In this document: one piece after another, positions 44,304 through 50,308 of the stretch
Position numbering within the stretch: position 1 is the stretch's first letter
Layout: each line of letters starts with the position of its first letter
NCBI GenBank assembly: GCA_022820945.1
Contig: JAJEEP010000166.1
Location: 1-50,308, forward strand
DNA length: 50,308 nt
Direction: 5' to 3'
Source of the DNA: Alphaproteobacteria bacterium
Lineage (GTDB): Bacteria; Pseudomonadota; Alphaproteobacteria; UBA828
The notes under the pieces: generated by a model
What the model was told of the DNA's origin: nothing
What the model saw: the letters and a program-made list of their open reading frames with translations, nothing else
Databases searched by the model: none
Position numbers and translations under genes: made by a program

Positions 44304-45224
44304 TCAGGATTCGCCTGCCTGCGGTCCCGTCTCGATGGGGAGGTCGGGGTCGTGCGCCCATTCGCCCAGCGACCCGTCGTAGAGGGTTAGGTCGCGGTAG
44401 CCGAGCTGGTGCAGCAGGAACAGGCCGACGGTGGCGGAGATGCCGCCGCCGCAATAGGCGACGACCTGGCGGTCCGAGGTGATCCCGGCTTCTTCGTGGA
44501 GCCGCCGCGCTTGGTCGAGCGGCACGAAGGCGCCGTTGGCCGGATCGAGGAGCGTTGCGGCAGGCACGTTGACGCTCCCCGGAATCCGCCCCGGCCGGCC
44601 GTAGCGGCTGGGCCCCTCGCCGAGATGGAATTCGGGCGCGAGCGCGTTCACCGCGACGGTGTCGGCATCGCCGAGCCGGGAGAGCACGTAGTCACTGTCC
44701 ACGAATTGACCCGGTCGAAGCTTGGCGGTGAAGCGCGCCTGTGGGTAGCTCTCGGGCGCGGAGGAGACGGGGCGCCCCTCCGCCTGCCACTTCTCCCAGC
44801 CGCCATCGAGCACCGCCACGCGGTCGAAGCCGAACGCGCGCAGCATCCACCAGACCCGGGTCGCCCACATGATGCTGCCGGCGGAATAAAGCACGACGCG
44901 TGAGCCGTCGCCGATGCCGAGCCCGCCCATCGCCTCGGCGAAGCGCTCGGCGGACGGCGCCATGAACCTGAGGCGCGTGCCTGGATCGGAAATCGTTCCC
45001 TGAATGTCGAGGAAGACGGCGCCGGGGATATGCGCGGCGTCGTACTCGGCCCGGCCCGGCACCACGCGGTAGGGGGCATCGTCGCCCGGCTCGGCCGGCT
45101 TGAGCCAGGTGGTGCAGTCCACGATGCGAAGCTCGGGCGCACCCAGGCTCGCCTCAAGCGCAGCGGTCTCGATAAGCGCCTGCGGCTCGCGCCACTGCGT
45201 AAGGTCGGCTCGGCCTTCGGTCAT
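44304..45224 (-). CDS. Two-domain sulfurtransferase (thiosulfate/3-mercaptopyruvate type)
   Basis: 306 aa. Two rhodanese domains: an inactive N-terminal one (SRVVLYSAGSIMWATRVWWM, with YSAG in place of a Cys loop) and a catalytic C-terminal one with Cys258 in AYCGGGISATVGLFLL. HIPGAVFLDIQ and RIPGSVNVPA are rhodanese signatures. It transfers sulfane sulfur to thiols or cyanide. Loop CGGGIS is nearer to mercaptopyruvate enzymes (CGSGVT) than to thiosulfate enzymes. First gene of a likely three-gene operon; divergent from the dehydrogenase at 45356. Confidence 0.9.
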   Translation of the reverse strand: MTEGRADLTQWREPQALIETAALEASLGAPELRIVDCTTWLKPAEPGDDAPYRVVPGRAEYDAAHIPGAVFLDIQGTISDPGTRLRFMAPSAERFAEAMGGLGIGDGSRVVLYSAGSIMWATRVWWMLRAFGFDRVAVLDGGWEKWQAEGRPVSSAPESYPQARFTAKLRPGQFVDSDYVLSRLGDADTVAVNALAPEFHLGEGPSRYGRPGRIPGSVNVPAATLLDPANGAFVPLDQARRLHEEAGITSDRQVVAYCGGGISATVGLFLLHQLGYRDLTLYDGSLGEWAHDPDLPIETGPQAGES

Positions 45225-45355
45225 GAGTGATCTACCCTGAACTGTTGCTCGGCGCGCAATAGTGACATGGGATTGGCCGGTCGGCACGCCGATGGCTGTC
45301 GGTTTCATGCGCCGAACGGCATTCTCGTGGCGAGAGAGAGCACTCGGAGGGGACC

Positions 45356-46255
45356 TTGTCGCAGCAGACAATCGCAATCTTGAGCCCCGGAGACATGGGC
45401 GGCGGGGTCGGTGCGGCGCTGGCCCGCCACGGCCATGACGTGATCGCCTGTGTGGCCGGCCGCAGCCAGGAAACTCGCGCCCGCGCCGAGCGGCTGGGCT
45501 TCCGCCTCGCGGCCGATCTGGACTCGCTGCTCGCCGAGGCCCAACTGGTGCTGTCGATCCTGCCGCCGGAGGCAGCGACGGGTCTGGCCCGCGACGTCGC
45601 CGCGGCGATGCGGCGCTCAGGCTCCGCCCCGCCCTACGCCGACTGCAACGCGGTCTCGCCGGGGACGGCGCGCGCCATGGGCGCCCTGTTCGAAGGCACC
45701 GGCGCGCCCTTCGTCGACGCCGGGATCATCGGCTTCGCGCCGCGCGCGGACGGGCCGCCGACGCGGTTCTACGTCAGCGGAGAGGCGGCGGGGCTCATGG
45801 ACGTCCTGGATGGCAAGGGCATCTCGGTCCGCCATGTGGGCCCGGAGATCGGTTGCGCCTCGGCGGTCAAGATGTGCTACGCGTCGATCACCAAGGGCAC
45901 CAACGCGCTGCACACCGCGGCGATGACGGTCGCCGATGCACTGGGGGTCGGCGATACCGTGCGAGCCGAGATCGACGAGAGCCTGCCCGCGATCATGAAA
46001 CACATGCGCGGTGCGATCCCGCGTCTGCCCGCCGACGCCGGGCGCTGGGTCGGCGAGATGGACGAAATCGCCGCGACCTACGCTTCGGCCGGCGTCACGC
46101 CCCGGTTCCACCAAGGCGCGGGGGAGACGTACCGGCTGCTCGATTCGACGCCCTACGGGCGCGAGACTCGCGAGACGATGGACGCAGCGCGCACGCTGGA
46201 GGATACCGTCGCGGCGTGCGTGCGGAACCTGCCGATGCGGGATGCCGCGGAATGA
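45356..46255 (+). CDS. NAD(P)-dependent dehydrogenase, 3-hydroxyisobutyrate dehydrogenase-like (DUF1932 C-terminus)
   Basis: 299 aa with a TTG start at 45356 supported by GGAGGGG 3-4 bp upstream. Rossmann motif AILSPGDMGGGVGAAL at aa 7-22. VLSILPPEAA, DCNAVSPGTARAM and VDAGIIGFAP follow, and the probable catalytic lysine is in SAVKMCYASITKGTNAL. The C-terminal part fits the DUF1932 type of beta-hydroxyacid dehydrogenases. The substrate is unknown. It stands alone between two minus-strand operons. Confidence 0.88.
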   Translation: MSQQTIAILSPGDMGGGVGAALARHGHDVIACVAGRSQETRARAERLGFRLAADLDSLLAEAQLVLSILPPEAATGLARDVAAAMRRSGSAPPYADCNAVSPGTARAMGALFEGTGAPFVDAGIIGFAPRADGPPTRFYVSGEAAGLMDVLDGKGISVRHVGPEIGCASAVKMCYASITKGTNALHTAAMTVADALGVGDTVRAEIDESLPAIMKHMRGAIPRLPADAGRWVGEMDEIAATYASAGVTPRFHQGAGETYRLLDSTPYGRETRETMDAARTLEDTVAACVRNLPMRDAAE

Positions 46256-46268
46256 GCGAGCGCGCGCT

Positions 46269-47042
46269 CTAACCCGGCGGCAATCCGGCGGTGAGTCCGC
46301 CATCGATCACGAGCGCGGTGCCGGTGACCCAGCGGGCCTCGTCGGAGGCGAGATAGAGGAACGCGCCCGCGATTTCGGCAGGCTGCCCCATGCGGCCCAG
46401 GGGGTGGGCGGCATTGACCGCCGCCCGGCTCGCCGCCGGGTCGTCCTGCGCGTCGAAATATTCGTTGACCATCGGCGTCTCGACGAAGCCGGGGCAGACG
46501 CAGTTCGAACGAATGCCGTGGGCAGCGCCGTCCAGAGCCATGCACTTGGTCAGCATCACGACGCCCGCCTTGGCGGCGGAATAGCCGTGTTGGCCGGCCA
46601 TGCCGATGACCCCGGCGACCGAGGCCGTGTTCAGAATGGTCCCGCCGTCGGCCTCGACAAAGCGGGGCCATATCGCGCGGGAGGCCCGGTAGATGCTCGA
46701 GAGGTCGATGTCGAGCACACGGTTCCACTCATCGGCGGCGAGGGTCTCGACGGTGCCGATCGTCGGAATCGCGGCGTTGTTCACGAGGATGTCGATGCCT
46801 CCCAGCGCCTGCCACGCGCGATCCGTCATGGCGGCAACGGAGTCTTCATCGCCGACGTCGGCGGCGAGGCCGACCGCCGTTCCTCCCTGGGCGCGGATCG
46901 CGTCCGCGTGCCTCTCCGCGCCGTCGCCATTGAGATCGGCAATCGCGACGGCCGCGCCTTCAGCCGCGAAGCGCTTGGCGGTCGCAGCCCCGATACCCGA
47001 AGCGCCGCCGGTCACCAGCGCGCGCTTGCCTGCCAGGCGCAT
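46269..47042 (-). CDS. Short-chain dehydrogenase/reductase (SDR)
   Basis: 257 aa classical SDR. TGGASGIG at aa 11-18, ADLNGD after the second strand (NAD preference), NNAA at 88-91, and catalytic Ser141, Tyr154 and Lys158. SNCVCPGFVETPM and VTGTALVIDGGLTAG close the fold. GGGGGAGGA precedes ATG 47042. It follows the MetE-like gene by 23 bp on the same strand; they probably form an operon. The substrate is unknown. Confidence 0.92.
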   Translation of the reverse strand: MRLAGKRALVTGGASGIGAATAKRFAAEGAAVAIADLNGDGAERHADAIRAQGGTAVGLAADVGDEDSVAAMTDRAWQALGGIDILVNNAAIPTIGTVETLAADEWNRVLDIDLSSIYRASRAIWPRFVEADGGTILNTASVAGVIGMAGQHGYSAAKAGVVMLTKCMALDGAAHGIRSNCVCPGFVETPMVNEYFDAQDDPAASRAAVNAAHPLGRMGQPAEIAGAFLYLASDEARWVTGTALVIDGGLTAGLPPG

Positions 47043-47065
47043 CGACGGGTCCTCCCCCGGTCTGG

Positions 47066-48253
47066 TTACCCCCAGAGCCGCTCGGTCGCGAGCGCGGCGC
47101 CCTCGGCGAGCATTTGAAGCTTCGCCCAGGCCACGTCGTCGGCCACGAACTGGTAGCTCGCGAAGGTGCTGAAGCCGCAGTCGGTGCCGGCGATCACGCG
47201 CCGCTTGTCCCCCATCACCTCGGCATAGAGACAGATGCGGTCGGCCACCACTTCCGGGTGCTCCAGATAGTTGGTGGTCACGTCGATCACGCCCGGAATC
47301 AGGATCATGGGCGCGGGCGGCGGGTTCGCCTTGAGGACCTTCCACTCGTGCTGATGGCGGGGGTTGGAGCAGGCGAGGCTGAGGGCGCCGACCTTGGCCT
47401 CGTAGAGCAGCGGCAGCAGCGGGGCCAGGTCGCAGTCGTCGATGTGGGGGCCATCCCAGTTGCCGAAGCAGACGTGGAGGCGGCTCTTCTCCGCCGGGAT
47501 GTCGGCGACGGCCACGTTGAGCGCCCTGATGTGCAGTTCCACCCGCTCCAGGAACTCGTCGAGCGGGCGGTCCTGGAACATGAACTGGCGCTCCATGGCG
47601 AGGTCGGGCGCGTCGATCTGCAGCAGGTGGCCGGAGGCGACGATCGCGTCGTACTCCTTCTTGAGCTCGTGGCCGAGCGCCATGACGTAGTCCTCGTCGC
47701 GCGGATAGTCGGGATTGTCCTCGGCCCGCAGCATGGTGGTGGAGACGATGCCGGGCGAGGCGGCGGTCACGAAGGTCTCGGCGAAGCTGCCGGCGGAGCG
47801 CTCCAGCGATGCCGCGAACTGGTCGAGCTCGAAGGTCACGTCGGCGAGGTCGGGCTCGTACTCGACCGCGGTCTGCGCCTGCGGCGCGTTCCAGACCTTC
47901 GGCCGCTCCTTGTCCCGGCTCCAGGTCCGCTCGCTGAACATCTGCGCGTAGCCCGGGAATTTGACCATGTCGGTGAGCATCTTGCGCTGGGATTCGCCGC
48001 CGAAGCCGGACATCCGCTGCGGCACGTAGGTCTGGAAGCCGACGCGGGATTCCTCGCCGTCGTTGCCGATATCGACCCCGCTCTCGAGCTGCCTGGCGAC
48101 GACCCAGTCGATCCCGTCGGCAACCGCCTTCGCGAAGGCCGCCTGGTCGATGGCCTCGCCCTGCTCCCGCTTGATGAGCAGCGTCTCCAGGCCCGACGGG
48201 CGGGGCAGGCTGCCGGCGTGGGTGGTGAGCATGCGGTCTTCGCTGGTCAACAT
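47066..48253 (-). CDS. Cobalamin-independent methionine synthase-like protein (MetE C-terminal-domain type)
   Basis: 395 aa. Corresponds to the C-terminal catalytic barrel of MetE alone: THAGSLPRP at the start, HLLQIDAPDLAMERQ, the zinc ligands in RLHVCFGNWDGPH and GTDCGFST. The middle ligand, normally Glu in a 'SLE/SFE' strand, reads ALSLACSNPRH here. Stand-alone members act in methyl or alkyl transfer with unknown substrates. ATG 48253 is chosen because GGGAG lies 9 bp before it and abuts the alternative ATG 48262. Operon with the SDR downstream. Confidence 0.85.
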   Translation of the reverse strand: MLTSEDRMLTTHAGSLPRPSGLETLLIKREQGEAIDQAAFAKAVADGIDWVVARQLESGVDIGNDGEESRVGFQTYVPQRMSGFGGESQRKMLTDMVKFPGYAQMFSERTWSRDKERPKVWNAPQAQTAVEYEPDLADVTFELDQFAASLERSAGSFAETFVTAASPGIVSTTMLRAEDNPDYPRDEDYVMALGHELKKEYDAIVASGHLLQIDAPDLAMERQFMFQDRPLDEFLERVELHIRALNVAVADIPAEKSRLHVCFGNWDGPHIDDCDLAPLLPLLYEAKVGALSLACSNPRHQHEWKVLKANPPPAPMILIPGVIDVTTNYLEHPEVVADRICLYAEVMGDKRRVIAGTDCGFSTFASYQFVADDVAWAKLQMLAEGAALATERLWG

Positions 48254-48396
48254 GGGCGACATCTCCCGTTCGGTCCAGAGCTTCAGCCGAGTGTGTCGTG
48301 GAGGCCGTGCGAGTGCAACGGCCGCACTCCGCCCTTGCAGCCGCGCGCGATTTCTTTCTAATGGACCGCTCTCCGGGTGTGCGAAGGGGGGCGACG

Positions 48397-50124
48397 ATGA
48401 GCAGGCCTTACGCGCTGGTGATCCGCGGCGGCGCGGTCGTGGACGGCTCGGGCGGCGAGCCCCGCGACGCGGACGTGGGCATTGCCGATGGGCTGGTGGC
48501 GGCGGTGGGACCCAATCTCGCCGCTGGCGACGAGGAGATCGATGCCCGCGGCAAGATCGTCACGCCGGGATTCATCGACCCCCACACCCATTACGACGCG
48601 CAGGCCACCTGGAGCAGCCGGATCACGCCGTCCTCCTGGAACGGCGTCACCACCGCGATGATCGGCAACTGCGGCGTCGGCTTCGCGCCCTGCCGGCCCA
48701 ATCAGCGCGAGACGCTGGTGGAGTTCATGGAGGGCGTCGAGGACATCCCCGGCGCGGTGCTGGACGAGGGACTGCCGTGGACTTGGCAGAGCTTCGAGCA
48801 ATTCATGGATGCGCTCGACGCGAGGCCCTACGACCTCGACATCGCGGCGCAGGTGCCTCATTCGCCGGTGCGGGTCTTCGTCATGGGCCAGCGGGGCGTC
48901 GAGCGCGAACCCGCGACGCCCGAGGACAACGCGGCAATGGCAGAGCTTGCGGCGGCGGGTATCCGCGCCGGTGCGCTCGGTTTCTCGACCTCGCGCACGC
49001 TCAACCACAAGACGCTGGACGGCCGCCCGATCCCCACGCTCACCGCAGCCGAAGACGAGCTCACGGCCATCGGTGTCGCCATGGGGGCGGTGGGATCCGG
49101 CTGGCTGCAGGTGATCTCAGATTTCGTCGATCTCGACGAGGAGTTCGCCATGCTGCGCCGCGTGGTCGAGCGCTGCCGTCGGCCCCTGGCGATCACGATC
49201 CTGCAGGTCGACCGCGCGCCGGACGGCTGGCGCCGCATTCTCGACCATATCGCAGAGGCGAACCGCGACGGCCTGCCGATCATCGGCCAGACCCTCACAC
49301 GGGCGACCGGCGTCCTGCTCGGCTTCGAGATCTCGATAAACCCGTTCTCCGGGCGGCCGAGCTGGGAGGCGATTGCCCATCTGCCGCTCGCGAAGAAGCT
49401 GGAGACCCTGCGCCAGCCGGATTTCCGTGCCCGCCTCTTCGCGGAGGAATGCGCGAACGCGTCCCTCGCGCGTCGCGTCTCCAGTTGGGACCGTCTCTAC
49501 CCGCTCGGCACGCCGCCCGACTACGAGCCGTCTGACGAGCAGAGCGTCGCCGCCATCGCCGCCCGCGAGGGGAAATCGCCCGGGGATGTCGCCTACGACT
49601 ACCTGCTGGAGCGTGACGCCAAGGCGATGCTCTACCGCCCGGTCAGCAACTACTCGGAAGGCTCGCTCGACGCGGTGGGGGAGATGCTGAGGCATCCCAA
49701 TACGCTCGTCAGCCTGGGCGACGGCGGCGCTCACGTGGGCATGCTGTGCGATGCGAGCGCCTTCACCTACATGCTGGTCCACTGGGTGCGCGACCGGGCG
49801 ACCGGCGAGCGGATGACGCTCCCCTGGGCGGTCAAGCGCATGACCCGCGATAACGCGCTGGCGCTGGGTCTCGAAGACCGCGGGCTGCTGCGGCCGGGCT
49901 ACAAGGCCGATCTCAACGTGATCGACTACGACCGGCTTACGCTGCACTGCCCGGAGCCGGTCTACGACCTGCCGTCCGGCGGGCGGCGCCTGATCCAGCG
50001 GGCCGAAGGCTACGTGGCGACGGTGGTCTCGGGCGCCCCGGTCTACCGCGACGGCGAGGCGACCGGCGCGCTGCCCGGCCGCCTGCTGCGGGGCCCGCAG
50101 CCCGGCCCCAGCGCCGCCGCCTGA
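48397..50124 (+). CDS. N-acyl-D-amino-acid deacylase/D-aminoacylase-like amidohydrolase
   Basis: 575 aa. Amidohydrolase fold: GGAVVDGSGGEPRDADVGI opens, metal ligands His63 and His65 are in FIDPHTHYDAQ, Cys92 in GNCGVGFAPC matches the cysteine ligand of D-aminoacylases, and LGDGGAHVGMLCD is the late motif. The family removes acyl groups from D-amino acids or opens related rings. AAGGGGGG precedes ATG 48397, the chosen start. Divergent from the MetE-like gene. A dispersed repeat follows 35 bp after its stop codon. Confidence 0.9.
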   Translation: MSRPYALVIRGGAVVDGSGGEPRDADVGIADGLVAAVGPNLAAGDEEIDARGKIVTPGFIDPHTHYDAQATWSSRITPSSWNGVTTAMIGNCGVGFAPCRPNQRETLVEFMEGVEDIPGAVLDEGLPWTWQSFEQFMDALDARPYDLDIAAQVPHSPVRVFVMGQRGVEREPATPEDNAAMAELAAAGIRAGALGFSTSRTLNHKTLDGRPIPTLTAAEDELTAIGVAMGAVGSGWLQVISDFVDLDEEFAMLRRVVERCRRPLAITILQVDRAPDGWRRILDHIAEANRDGLPIIGQTLTRATGVLLGFEISINPFSGRPSWEAIAHLPLAKKLETLRQPDFRARLFAEECANASLARRVSSWDRLYPLGTPPDYEPSDEQSVAAIAAREGKSPGDVAYDYLLERDAKAMLYRPVSNYSEGSLDAVGEMLRHPNTLVSLGDGGAHVGMLCDASAFTYMLVHWVRDRATGERMTLPWAVKRMTRDNALALGLEDRGLLRPGYKADLNVIDYDRLTLHCPEPVYDLPSGGRRLIQRAEGYVATVVSGAPVYRDGEATGALPGRLLRGPQPGPSAAA

Positions 50125-50159
50125 GGGCGGCTCACAGTTCTCACTTTGAACTCAGTGCG

Positions 50160-50308
50160 GCCCGGAACACCCCCTCCTCACCCCGGCCCTCTCCTCCCCA
50201 GGGAGGAGAGGGAGTAAAAGTAAGGCGCCCTCTCCTACTGCGTTCCCCCTCCGCCCTCCGGGGGGAGGGGGACAGGGGGAGGTGGGTGTCATTCCAGTCA
50301 AGGCGATC
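50160..50308 (-). repeat. Dispersed palindromic repeat, copy B (inverted, cut by window edge)
   Basis: Bases 50238-50308 are the exact reverse complement of 25209-25279. It carries the same two stem-loops: a 12-bp stem CCCTCTCCTCCC/GGGAGGAGAGGG (50187-50198, 50201-50212) and CCCCCTCC/GGAGGGGG (50245-50252, 50264-50271). The identity reaches the last base of the window, so the repeat may continue. It follows the D-aminoacylase-like gene and may work as its terminator. Confidence 0.9.

Overview
The window is a high-GC (roughly two thirds G+C) proteobacterial chromosome segment. It most likely comes from an alphaproteobacterium. The evidence is the codon bias, the GTG/TTG start codons, the housekeeping set (apaG, folE, uvrB, parE, trkH, purM) and a RamB/ScfR-type regulator divergent from aceBA. 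No rRNA, tRNA or CRISPR array was seen. A species cannot be named from the sequence alone.

Layout. 1-240 bp: the 5' end of an IS4-type transposase running off the left edge, plus a remnant of a dispersed repeat. 0.2-16.7 kb: mostly housekeeping and metabolic genes (PPOX-fold protein, purM, secreted SH3 protein, 2-hydroxyacid dehydrogenase + SDR, trkH, folE, apaG, uvrB + flavin monooxygenase, homocysteine methyltransferase-like, epimerase, parE, pyrimidine-dimer glycosylase-like, YbdK-like ligase). 16.9-17.9 kb: a secreted coiled-coil/SH3 protein with lower GC. 18.2-20.3 kb: Rieske oxygenase + acetamidase/formamidase pair. 20.6-25.2 kb: glyoxylate-bypass locus, with a RamB/ScfR-type regulator facing malate synthase and isocitrate lyase across an AT-rich, palindrome-rich control region.

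25.2-28.1 kb is an accessory island. It holds a dispersed palindromic repeat, a DNA methyltransferase overlapping an AT-rich putative restriction endonuclease, a HigBA-type toxin-antitoxin pair, and about 0.5 kb of non-coding DNA with a second dispersed repeat. 28.1-30.6 kb: two tandem glutathione S-transferases, a YbaK-type deacylase and a PaiB-like protein. 30.7-36.6 kb: a cytochrome c with an extra N-terminal domain, an S1P-lyase-like PLP enzyme with a cytosolic-carboxypeptidase-like M14 enzyme, and a ChrA/MFS transporter pair.

36.8-50.1 kb is rich in catabolic enzymes. It starts with an isochorismatase-fold amidase translationally coupled to a sarcosine/dimethylglycine-dehydrogenase-like flavoprotein. 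A DUF4258/MqsA-like toxin-antitoxin pair with a clear palindromic operator follows. Next come a GMC oxidoreductase, a sulfurtransferase/racemase-fold/TauD operon, an NAD(P)-dependent dehydrogenase, a MetE-like + SDR operon and an N-acyl-D-amino-acid deacylase. The window ends inside an inverted second copy of the 25.2-kb repeat.

No single locus is clearly a new system. The best candidates are the restriction-modification/toxin-antitoxin island, the amidase-dehydrogenase pair, the Asp/Glu-racemase-fold protein lacking both canonical cysteines, and the repeat families.
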